Source: Catalinimonas alkaloidigena (GTDB lineage Bacteria > Bacteroidota > Bacteroidia > Cytophagales > Cyclobacteriaceae). From it: a stretch of DNA of 64,000 nucleotides. The notes below the pieces were generated by a model. It made no database searches. It worked only from the letters and a program-made list of their open reading frames with translations, and was not told the origin of the DNA. The stretch covers positions 7,350,001 to 7,414,000 of the forward strand of contig NZ_JAQFIL010000001.1 of NCBI RefSeq assembly GCF_029504655.1, given 5' to 3'. Below are positions 26,159 to 35,164 of the stretch, piece after piece. Numbering within the stretch: position 1 is the first letter of the stretch; each line of letters begins with the position of its first letter. The position numbers were made by a program, and so were the translations under genes.

Positions 26159-29100
26159 ATGATGAGAATTTCTACTGGTTTTAGGTTGCTCCTGACCATG
26201 TTTTTGAGTGTCGCAGTAAGTACATTACTGTATGCGCAAGAGAAAACAGTATCAGGGACAGTAACCGACGGAGAAACAGGTGAAGCCCTGCCTGGAGTAA
26301 ACGTATTAGTAAAAGGTACTACACAAGGTACTGTGACTGATATTGAAGGGCAATACAGACTTTCAGTACCAAGCGATGCAGCCGTCTTGGTTTTTAGCTC
26401 AATAGGCTACTCGAGCGAAGAGGTAAATATTGGAAACCAAAACACAATTGATTTGGCAATGCTACCTGATGTACAGGCGCTAAGCGAAATCGTAGTAACA
26501 GGTTATTCAACGGAAGAGCGTAAGGATGTAACAGGTGCAGTAACTACCGTAGAGGCCGAACAACTACAGGCTGTGCCTTCCGGAAACGTAGAGCAGCAGT
26601 TACAGGGTCGTGTATCTGGTGTAACCGTAATTACTAACGGACAGCCGGGCACAACCAGTATCGTACGTGTTCGTGGATTCGGATCATTTGGAGGTAACGA
26701 GCCACTCTATATTGTGGACGGGGTTCCAGTAGATAATACACAGTTTTTACAGCCTGACGATATTGAGTCAACTACAGTGCTTAAAGATGCTGCGGCTGCC
26801 TCCATATATGGAGCAAGAGCAGCAGGGGGTGTGATTGTATATACTACTAAGAAAGGTAAGAAAGATGGAAGCTTCAAAGTTACATATAATGGTGTTACTG
26901 GCGTTACACAACCAGGCAAAGTAGAAAATATTCTGAGCCCTCAGGAAGAAGCAGACTGGACCTGGCAGGCTTTCCGCAATACCGCCTGGCAATTAGACGA
27001 GAATCCTACTTTTGATCATCCTCAATATGGTACTGGTCCTAATCCTATCCTGCCTGATTATATCAATGTAGGTGGAGCAAGTGGTGTAATAGGAAGTGTT
27101 GATCTGGAAGCGGAAAGGGCTAATTATAATATTGATCCTGCTGCGGGTCCTATTTACCAGGTGGTAAGAGCAAATCAGCAAGGCACGAACTGGTGGGATG
27201 AAATTACCAGGCCTGCTATGTTGAACAGACATACTTTAGGGTTTTCAGGAGGAACAGAAAGAAGTGCATATTACATAAGCTTAGGTTTACAAGATCAGGA
27301 AGGTATTTTGTTGAACCAAAGACTGCGCCGTTATACATTCAGAGTAAACTCTGAACATAATTTGACAGATAGAATACGAATAGGTGAGAATATTCAGGCT
27401 ACTTATTATTCAGTACTCGGCCTCACCGGTGGAGATGGTGGACGCGGAGCGGCTAACTCAGAAAATGATTTTCTTCAGGCTTTCCGTATGCCCGCTATTA
27501 TTCCGGTGTATGATGAGTATGGTGGATACGCAGGTACAGCGGCTTCAGGCTTTAATAATCCCCGTAACCCGGTAGCTAACCGCCAGAGAATTAAAGATAA
27601 CTCAGGCTATAGTATACTTGGCTTTGGTAATGTTTACGCGGAGATAGATATTCTGGAAGATCTTACCTTTAGAAGTAGTTTAGGTGGGGGATATAGCAAT
27701 TCGTATAGTAACTTCTATGGACCGCCCCAATACGAAAACTCAGAGAACAACTCTACTTTTAACTATGGTGAAAACGCCAGTGCATTCCTTAACTGGACAT
27801 TTACCAATACGCTAAGATATGAGAAGACTATTAACCGCCATACCTTTAATTTATTAGGGGGTGTGGAGGCATTAGATACTGGTACCGGCAGATTCATGGG
27901 TGGTTCAGGACAGAACCCTTCTTTCTCTGACCCTAACTATATTACACTGTCAAATACTTCTAACCGTCAGGTGAACAGTACTTATATCAGAGGTGTCAGA
28001 TTCTTCTCCTACTTCGGTAGTGCTAAATATATTTATGATGATAAATATATTGTGAATGGGGTAATCAGAAGAGATGGCTCTTCACGTTTTGGTGAAGAAA
28101 GTCGTTTTGGTGTATTCCCTGCCTTTTCTGCTGCATGGAGAATCTCTGAGGAGAGCTTTATGTCAGGTGTAACCTTTATTGATGACCTGAAAATCCGTGG
28201 TGGATGGGGTGAAATGGGTAACTCAAATAATGTTGACCCTAATAACCAGTTCAGCCTTTTTGCTGCAGGCTTAGGTCGTTCATTCTACGATATTGGTGGT
28301 TCTAACGGTAGCGTGGCAGAAGGTTTCTACCGTAGTCGTGTAGGAAACCCTGAAGCAAGATGGGAAACAGCCGTGACCTCAAATATTGGTTTTGACGGTT
28401 CCTTCTTTGGTGGTAGCCTGGATTTGGTATTGGATATCTGGAGAAAAGATACTGAGGACCTTCTGTATCAATTGCCTTTACCGGCAGTAACCGGCCCACA
28501 AGCAAGTGCGCCAGCGGTAAATATCGCAGACATGAGAAATGAGGGAATTGACCTTCAGGTAATTAGCCGCTTTACACCTGTGTCTGACCTAAATTTTGAA
28601 GTAACCGCTAATGCAGGCTTCCTGAGAAATGAGATTGTTGCCATTGCTCCTAATGTGCCTTTCTTTGAAGGTGGAGGTACGCGCTTCGGTAATGTAGTAC
28701 GTAACCAACCCGGACAGCCTATGTCATCTTATTTTGGCTATAATGTGGTTGGCCTTTACCAAAATCAGGAAGAAGTAGACAACTCTCCTGAGCAATTAGG
28801 AAAAGGTGTAGGCCGTTTCAGATACGAAGACACCAACGGTGATGGCGTAATTACGCCTGATGACAGAACTTATCTGGGAGATCCGGTTCCTGACTTTACT
28901 GGCGGTCTGAACTTAAAGGTAAATTACAGAAACTGGGATTTTGAGACTTATCTCTATGTGTCTGCCGGATTTGAGAATTACCATTTTGCCAAGTGGTTTA
29001 CCGATTTCTATCCTTCTTTTACTGGTGCTGCTAAAGGCGTTAATGTTAAAGATTCATTTGTTCCTCAGGAGCTAGGAGGAAACGGTGGGAATACTGTGCC

Positions 29101-29404
29101 GATTTACGAAAACGTATCTAACTTCAGTACCAACACACAGTCTAACTCCTATTTTGTAGAAGATGGAAGCTATGCGAGGTTAACCAACCTACAAATTGGG
29201 TATAATTTCCCTGACTATATGTTGGAGCCTATCGGGATTGATAGATTAAGGTTATATGTACAGGCTACTAATTTGTTTACCATTACCAATTATTCAGGCT
29301 TAGATCCTGGAGTAGGTGGTCAGGCTGATACCAACTTTGGGCTTGATATAGGAAACCCTCCTGTGACACGTGGTTTTAATGTAGGGGTTAATTTAGGATT
29401 TTAA
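26159..29404 (+). CDS. SusC/RagA-type TonB-linked outer-membrane transporter
   Basis: A 1,081-residue SusC-family receptor. Signal peptide to about residue 27 (LLYAQ), a carboxypeptidase-like regulatory domain (about 30-110; GTVTDGETGEALPGVNVLVK), the SEIVVTGYST transition, a plug domain with LQGRVSGVTVITNGQPG and PLYIVDGVPVDN, then a 22-strand barrel ending in NVGVNLGF with the terminal Phe needed for BAM recognition. With the SusD lipoprotein it forms a lidded importer for glycans or peptides powered by TonB. susD follows 26 bases downstream. No ECF sigma/anti-sigma pair is adjacent. Confidence 0.95.
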   Translation: MMRISTGFRLLLTMFLSVAVSTLLYAQEKTVSGTVTDGETGEALPGVNVLVKGTTQGTVTDIEGQYRLSVPSDAAVLVFSSIGYSSEEVNIGNQNTIDLAMLPDVQALSEIVVTGYSTEERKDVTGAVTTVEAEQLQAVPSGNVEQQLQGRVSGVTVITNGQPGTTSIVRVRGFGSFGGNEPLYIVDGVPVDNTQFLQPDDIESTTVLKDAAAASIYGARAAGGVIVYTTKKGKKDGSFKVTYNGVTGVTQPGKVENILSPQEEADWTWQAFRNTAWQLDENPTFDHPQYGTGPNPILPDYINVGGASGVIGSVDLEAERANYNIDPAAGPIYQVVRANQQGTNWWDEITRPAMLNRHTLGFSGGTERSAYYISLGLQDQEGILLNQRLRRYTFRVNSEHNLTDRIRIGENIQATYYSVLGLTGGDGGRGAANSENDFLQAFRMPAIIPVYDEYGGYAGTAASGFNNPRNPVANRQRIKDNSGYSILGFGNVYAEIDILEDLTFRSSLGGGYSNSYSNFYGPPQYENSENNSTFNYGENASAFLNWTFTNTLRYEKTINRHTFNLLGGVEALDTGTGRFMGGSGQNPSFSDPNYITLSNTSNRQVNSTYIRGVRFFSYFGSAKYIYDDKYIVNGVIRRDGSSRFGEESRFGVFPAFSAAWRISEESFMSGVTFIDDLKIRGGWGEMGNSNNVDPNNQFSLFAAGLGRSFYDIGGSNGSVAEGFYRSRVGNPEARWETAVTSNIGFDGSFFGGSLDLVLDIWRKDTEDLLYQLPLPAVTGPQASAPAVNIADMRNEGIDLQVISRFTPVSDLNFEVTANAGFLRNEIVAIAPNVPFFEGGGTRFGNVVRNQPGQPMSSYFGYNVVGLYQNQEEVDNSPEQLGKGVGRFRYEDTNGDGVITPDDRTYLGDPVPDFTGGLNLKVNYRNWDFETYLYVSAGFENYHFAKWFTDFYPSFTGAAKGVNVKDSFVPQELGGNGGNTVPIYENVSNFSTNTQSNSYFVEDGSYARLTNLQIGYNFPDYMLEPIGIDRLRLYVQATNLFTITNYSGLDPGVGGQADTNFGLDIGNPPVTRGFNVGVNLGF

Positions 29405-29430
29405 TCTATCAGGAGTAAAAAGAAATAATT

Positions 29431-31201
29431 ATGAAAAATATATTAAGAAAGAAGATTACCTATCTTACAATCTTTGGTGTGCTCTTAAGCGCCATTGCTT
29501 GTAATGAAGATGAGTTTCTGGATGTTCCCGTTACCGGGCAGGTGTCCGGTCCTCAGCTGCTGACGGAAGATGGCCTTAACGGGCTTTTGATTGGGGTGTA
29601 CGCTGCATTGAATGGAGATACCAACCTGGGCTGGTTTAGTGGACAAGCCAACTGGCTGTGGGGAAGCATTCGTGGGGGAGATGCTAATAAAGGTTCGGAT
29701 GCGGGTGACTTTAACACGATCATTCCTTATGCCCGCTTTGAGCAAACGCCCAGTGATCAGTTGGGAACAAACAAGTGGAATGGTAGCTATGAAGGTATCT
29801 CCCGCGCGAATATCTTTCTAAGTAACCTTGCCTCTTTTGAAGGCCTTGCCGATGATGCTAAAGCTGCGCTTGAAGCGGAAGCAAGATTTCTGAGAGGTCT
29901 TTATTACTTTGAACTTAGAAGATTGTTCCTCAATGTTCCGTGGATAGATGAGACCATGACCGATGCTGAAGCAGCATTAGTACCTAATACCGCGGAGATC
30001 TGGCCCAATATCGAGGCTGAATTCCAGTTTGCCATGAATAACCTTCCTGAAACTCAAAGCGAAGTAGGAAGAGCAAATAAGTGGGCGGCTGCTGCTTTCC
30101 TTGCCAGAACATATCTGTATCAGGATAAATTTGCAGAAGCTAAAACGCTATTTGACGATATTATTGCGAATGGACAAACTTCTAATGGTTTGAAGTACGG
30201 TTTAGTAGAAAACTTTGAAGATGTCTTCAAAGGACCGAATGAAAACCATAAAGAAACAGTATTTGCTTTCCAGGCGGCAGCCAATACCGGGGATATCAAT
30301 AATACCAATCATGAGATTGCGATGAACTATCCCTACAATACCGGTCCTGCTGGTCCGGGAGAGTGCTGCGGCTTTTTCCAGCCTAGCTTTGAGTTAGTAA
30401 ACTCATATCGCACTACCGCCAGTGGTCTACCTTTATTGGATGGTTCTTATAATGCCCCTGCGAATGCAGTGAATGATGACTACGGAATATTGTCATCGGA
30501 GCCGTTTACAGAAGATCAGGGCCCTCTGGATCCTCGTCTGGATCATAGCATAGGGCGCCGTGGTATCCAGTTTTTAGATTGGCAGGAGCATCCTGGTGAT
30601 GCGTGGATTCGTGACCAGGGTTTTGCGGGGCCTTATACGCAGAAAAAATACTCCTATTATGAAGCTGATAAGGGAACCTATCAGGACGGAAGTTCTTGGA
30701 CTCCCGGTTACCACTCTATCAATTTCATGATCATGCGCTTTGCAGATGTATTGCTCATGGCTGCTGAAGCTGAGATAGAAGCTGGTAGTCTGGAGAAAGC
30801 ACGTGAATACGTAAATATGGTCAGAGAAAGAGCGGGTAACAGCGTTGTGATAAATCCTGAAACAGGTGAGCCGGAAGCAAATTATGTCATTGCAACCTAT
30901 GATACTCCTTGGGGAAGCCAGGAAGAAGCTCGCGCTGCTGTACGCTTTGAAAGAAAACTCGAATTAGCACTGGAAGGTGTACGCTCTTTTGACTTGGTAC
31001 GCTGGGGGTATAGCTGACTCAGTCTTGGACGCATACCTGGATTATGAGGGAAGCAGATTGCAAACTAACCTTGGAGGAGCAGAATTTACTCCCAACCAGG
31101 ATGAATATCTTCCTATTCCTCAGACAGAGAGAGATAGACAACAAGCAGAAGGGTCAGACGGCCAGAATAGTGTCTTGACTCAGAATCCTGGATATAACTA
31201 A
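29431..31201 (+). CDS. SusD/RagB surface lipoprotein, frameshifted near the 3' end
   Basis: SusD-type lipoprotein with lipobox Cys24 (LLSAIAC), the TPR-rich core (for example AEARFLRGLYYFELRRL and KWAAAAFLARTYLYQDKF) and the conserved RFADVLLMAAEAEIEAG and FERKLELALEGVRSFDLVRWG blocks. The main frame stops at 31017 after 528 residues. A one-base shift at the five-G run (31004-31008) restores the rest: IADSVLDAYLDYEG through the typical SusD ending LTQNPGYN at 31201, giving about 589 residues. Either a sequencing error, a real mutation, or a slippage site truncates the last 60 residues. It binds ligand at the cell surface for the SusC upstream. Confidence 0.88.
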
Positions 31202-31224
31202 TTATAAAACAACTTGCATATACT

Positions 31225-31259
31225 AAAATAAGTCAGGCTTAGTCCTGACTTATTTTTTT
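31225..31259 (+). terminator. Terminator after susD
   Basis: AAAATAAGTCAGG (31225-31237) and CCTGACTTATTTT (31244-31256) form a perfect 13-bp stem with a 6-base loop, then a T run. It begins 24 bases after the frame-shifted susD end at 31201, which supports that end as the true end of the gene. Confidence 0.92.
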
Positions 31260-31350
31260 AGATATGTACTGAGCTTTTTTTGGTCTCTAGTAGTACACAG
31301 TAGCCTGTAAAAACGATATCAGTCTATGAAGTTGGTTTTGCAAGCATTGT

Positions 31351-31380
31351 TTTGTCGCTCTAAATACTTACGTATATTTG
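31351..31380 (+). promoter_or_regulatory. Promoter of the VCBS lipoprotein operon
   Basis: TTTG (31351-31354), an 18-base spacer and TATATTTG (31373-31380) match the Bacteroidota consensus. The start codon of the next gene is about 127 bases downstream, so the transcript would have an unusually long leader. Confidence 0.65.
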
Positions 31381-31507
31381 TCTTGCCTTTTCAACTAATG
31401 AGGCAATAAGCTCAGCGTAAATTAGGTTAGTAAATTGGGAAAGAATCTGTGATGAAGTGAAGTGCAAACTTACCCTCAGGCAACAGCGAATAAATATTTC
31501 TTGATCA

Positions 31508-34500
31508 ATGAAATTAGTCAACAAACTCTTTTGCATATCGGCAGGTATACTGTTGGTTTCAGCATGTAAAGACAAAGAACCAACATTATTTGATCTGCTT
31601 CCTCCCGATGAGACTAACATTCATTTCTCAAACAGAATTATAGAGAATGATACTTTAAATATCCTCAAAGAAGAGTATATCTATAATGGGGGTGGCGTAG
31701 GCATCGGCGATTTCAATAACGATGGACTGGAGGATATCTTCTTCTCCGGAAACATGGTTTCTAATGCCCTTTATTTGAATAAAGGGGAAATGAACTTTCA
31801 GGAAGTTAGCCAGGAGGCAGGTATTGAAGGAAAAAGCAGGTGGTGCTCAGGAGTATCAGTAGTAGATATCAATGAAGATGGTTGGCTGGACGTGTATGTA
31901 TCAGCAACACTTAGAAAAGATACATTAAGTAGAAAAAATCTGCTTTACATTAACAACGGACTTAATGAAAATGGAGTGCCGGTATTCAGTGAGTCAGCAG
32001 AAGCCTATGGCATAGCGGATACCGGAAATACTACCCAGGCAGCTTTTTTTGATTATGACCTGGATGGTGACCTGGACCTTTATCTGCTAACTAATGTCTT
32101 GGATGCTCGCCTGCCCAGTAGCTATCGCCCTAAAATTACTGATGGTTCCGCCATCAACACCGACCGCTTGTATCGTAACGAAGGTAAAGGGACAGAGGGG
32201 CATCCCCAGGATGGAAATCCCCAGGGTGGACACCCGGTGTTTACCGATGTTAGTAAAGAAGCAGGAATAATGATAGAAGGTTTTGGCTTAGGTATTACAG
32301 TATCCGATATCAATCTGGATGGCTGGCCTGATATCTACATTACCAATGATTACCTTAGCAATGATCTGCTCTACATCAACAACGGGGAGGGTCCGGACGG
32401 AAAAGTCACATTTACCAACCGCGTAGCGGACTATCTCAACCATCAGAGCTATTCGGCTATGGGTTCAGATGTGGTAGATTTTAATAATGATGGCTTGGTA
32501 GATATTATAGCCTTGGACATGCTACCCGAAACCAACGAAAGGAAGAAGCAGATGGCTGGGCCAAATAATTACACCACCTATATTAACAATGACAGATTTG
32601 GTTTTCAGCATCAATATGTACGGAATACGATGCAGCTCAATAGAGGCTTTGTGCCTGATGGAAACTCAGAATCCGGTCATCCGGTATTCAGCGAGATAGG
32701 ACATATGGCCGGAATCTACCAAACAGATTGGAGTTGGACGCCGCTGGTAGCTGATTTTGATAATGACGGTTTCAAAGATCTGATTGTTACCAACGGCTTT
32801 CCTAAGGATGTGACAGACAGGGATTTTGCCTCCTACCGAAGTGGTCCAGCCGGAGCAGTAGCCGGAAATATGTATATGAATAATCTGATTCCGGTCGTAA
32901 AAATATCTAATTATGCTTATCAAAATAATGGAGCTAACGAGGGACAGCAGCAACTCACCTTTTCTGATGTGACAGCAGATTGGGGACTGGACCAGCCTTC
33001 CTTCTCTAATGGTGCTGCCTATGCTGACCTGGACAATGACGGAGACCTGGACTTTGTCGTGAATAATATCAACGACAGTGCCTTTGTCTATCAAAACACC
33101 CTCTACAATGCCCAGGCCAATTCAGCGAACCATTATCTGAGAATAAAAGTGGAAGGCCCTGCTTCCAACGCGGGAGCAGTGGGGACAAAGGTGAGCATCC
33201 ACTACGGAGATGGGAAAAGGCAATTTTTTGAAAATGCCCTCTACCGAGGATACCTGTCTACGATGGAAAATGTGGCACATTTCGGTTTAGGTGCTTATGA
33301 AGCTATTGACTCTGTACAAATATTTTGGCCGGATGGTAAGTATCAGTTATTAGAAAATGTAAAGGCAGATCAACTGATTACCCTAAAGCACGGAGAAGCT
33401 TCAGACATAATATCACCGGATATTAATCAGGAGCTTCAGCTCAGTGCTACCAACGCTATATTTAGGAAGGCAAATTCAATATATGGAGTCAGTTATTTTC
33501 ATGATGAGGAAGACCGTATAGATTTCAACCTTCAACGTACTTTGCCGCATAAGTTAACCCAACTAGGACCTGGTGTAGCGGTCGCGGATGTAAATGGAGA
33601 TGGACTGGACGACTTCTATATCGGTGGTTCAGCCGGGAAAGAAAGCAGCCTGTTTTTACAAACTGCTCAGGGAAAATTTGAAAAGCCTGAAAATATCAAA
33701 AAGGGTGCAATGACAGAAGAAGATATGGGAGCATTATTCTTTGACGCTGATAATGATGGCGATCAGGATTTATACGTTGTCAGTGGGAGTTATGAGCATG
33801 TCAATAAACCAGAAGCTAATCAGGATCGCCTGTATATAAATGATGGTAATGGAAAAATGACTTTGAATACTGAAGCATTACCAGAATTTACAATTAGCGG
33901 TTCGTGTGTTAAGGCAGCAGACTACGACCGAGATGGCGATCTGGATCTATTTGTGGGTGGAAGAGTCTGGCCCGGGCAATACCCTAAGCCTGTAAGTAGC
34001 TATATTTTACGAAATGATGGTGGGAAGTTCAGTGACGTCACTCAGGATATAAGCCCTGCGCTAATAGATTTTGGCTTAGTAAGCGATGCGCTCTGGACCG
34101 ACTTTGATGCCGATGGAAGCGTGGACCTACTCATTGCTGCGGAATGGCAGCCGCTCACTTTCCTCAAGAACAATGGAGAGAGTTTTGAAAATGTGACAGC
34201 TCAAAGTGGCATCAGTAATAAGGTAGGCTGGTGGAACAGTCTCACTTCCGGAGATTTTGACAATGATGGAGATACTGACTACGTGGCAGGAAACTTAGGT
34301 TTAAACACACCCAACCAGGCTTCTGAAGAGCAGCCCCTATCAATATACGCCAAAGACTTTGATAACAACAGTGGATATGATGCAATACTGGTAAAGTACA
34401 CTAAAAACCAGGAAGGCGTCGCCAAACCCTATCCCGTGCACAGCCGCGATGATATGATTTCTCAGATGGTAGCCATGAAGAGGAAATTTCCTTTTTACAA

Positions 34501-35164
34501 AGATTATGGGAGGGCAACCATTGACAGTGTGTTTACAGCTGAACAATTGGAAGGAGCATTAATTTACCATGCTACCCACATGGAGAGTAGCTATATTGAA
34601 AACCAGGGCGGAGGCAAGTTCAGTATAAAGCCTTTGCCCAAGGAAGCCCAAATTTCTCCACTTTATGGTATGCTGGCTCATGATGTGGATGAGGATGGCT
34701 TTCTGGATATACTAGCCGTAGGGAATGATTATGGAACAGAAGTAGCCATTGGTAGGTACGATGCATTGAAAGGACTGTATCTTAAAGGAGATGGTCAGGG
34801 TAACTTTAAAGCAGTTGAGCTCATGCAAAGTGGCTGGTACATAGCCGGTGATGCCAAGGCGCTGGCAGAACTAAGAGGAAAAGATGGTGAAAGTGTTTAC
34901 CTGACTACCCAAAATCAGGACAGCCTGATAATAATGAATGAAAGGCAAATCAATAAAAGCCCGATAGTGGCATTGGAACCTATGGATGCCTGGGCTGAAG
35001 CTGAAATGATAAATGGTGATATATGTAGAATAGAGTTTCATTATGGTTCAGGCTATTTATCTCAATCTACACGTAAGCTTAAGCTGAGTTCAAATATCAT
35101 TTCACTAACCATCCATAATTTTAAGGGAGAAAGCAGAACCTTAAATCTGGAGCCGGAAGGTTGA
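31508..35164 (+). CDS. Large VCBS/FG-GAP lipoprotein with ASPIC/UnbV domain (CRTAC1 family)
   Basis: A 1,218-residue lipoprotein with lipobox Cys20 (LLVSAC). Many FG-GAP/VCBS repeats of the DxDxDGxxD calcium-binding type form two beta-propeller regions (about 55-520 and 690-1140; for example GIGDFNNDGLEDIFFSGN, DYDLDGDLDLYLLTN, DADNDGDQDLYVVSG). Between them lies an ASPIC/UnbV segment at about 555-635 (GAVGTKVSIHYGDGKRQFFE, VQIFWPDGKYQLLENV). Such proteins are frequent partners of SusCD pairs in Cytophagales and their ligand is unknown. The stop overlaps the next ATG by one base (TGATG), so the two lipoproteins are translationally coupled. Confidence 0.9.
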   Translation: MKLVNKLFCISAGILLVSACKDKEPTLFDLLPPDETNIHFSNRIIENDTLNILKEEYIYNGGGVGIGDFNNDGLEDIFFSGNMVSNALYLNKGEMNFQEVSQEAGIEGKSRWCSGVSVVDINEDGWLDVYVSATLRKDTLSRKNLLYINNGLNENGVPVFSESAEAYGIADTGNTTQAAFFDYDLDGDLDLYLLTNVLDARLPSSYRPKITDGSAINTDRLYRNEGKGTEGHPQDGNPQGGHPVFTDVSKEAGIMIEGFGLGITVSDINLDGWPDIYITNDYLSNDLLYINNGEGPDGKVTFTNRVADYLNHQSYSAMGSDVVDFNNDGLVDIIALDMLPETNERKKQMAGPNNYTTYINNDRFGFQHQYVRNTMQLNRGFVPDGNSESGHPVFSEIGHMAGIYQTDWSWTPLVADFDNDGFKDLIVTNGFPKDVTDRDFASYRSGPAGAVAGNMYMNNLIPVVKISNYAYQNNGANEGQQQLTFSDVTADWGLDQPSFSNGAAYADLDNDGDLDFVVNNINDSAFVYQNTLYNAQANSANHYLRIKVEGPASNAGAVGTKVSIHYGDGKRQFFENALYRGYLSTMENVAHFGLGAYEAIDSVQIFWPDGKYQLLENVKADQLITLKHGEASDIISPDINQELQLSATNAIFRKANSIYGVSYFHDEEDRIDFNLQRTLPHKLTQLGPGVAVADVNGDGLDDFYIGGSAGKESSLFLQTAQGKFEKPENIKKGAMTEEDMGALFFDADNDGDQDLYVVSGSYEHVNKPEANQDRLYINDGNGKMTLNTEALPEFTISGSCVKAADYDRDGDLDLFVGGRVWPGQYPKPVSSYILRNDGGKFSDVTQDISPALIDFGLVSDALWTDFDADGSVDLLIAAEWQPLTFLKNNGESFENVTAQSGISNKVGWWNSLTSGDFDNDGDTDYVAGNLGLNTPNQASEEQPLSIYAKDFDNNSGYDAILVKYTKNQEGVAKPYPVHSRDDMISQMVAMKRKFPFYKDYGRATIDSVFTAEQLEGALIYHATHMESSYIENQGGGKFSIKPLPKEAQISPLYGMLAHDVDEDGFLDILAVGNDYGTEVAIGRYDALKGLYLKGDGQGNFKAVELMQSGWYIAGDAKALAELRGKDGESVYLTTQNQDSLIIMNERQINKSPIVALEPMDAWAEAEMINGDICRIEFHYGSGYLSQSTRKLKLSSNIISLTIHNFKGESRTLNLEPEG

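Noticed and set aside
30977..31201. A separate small gene downstream of susD
   Set aside because: It is the out-of-frame 3' part of susD; its residues complete the SusD end and share its frame after one base is removed from the G5 run.
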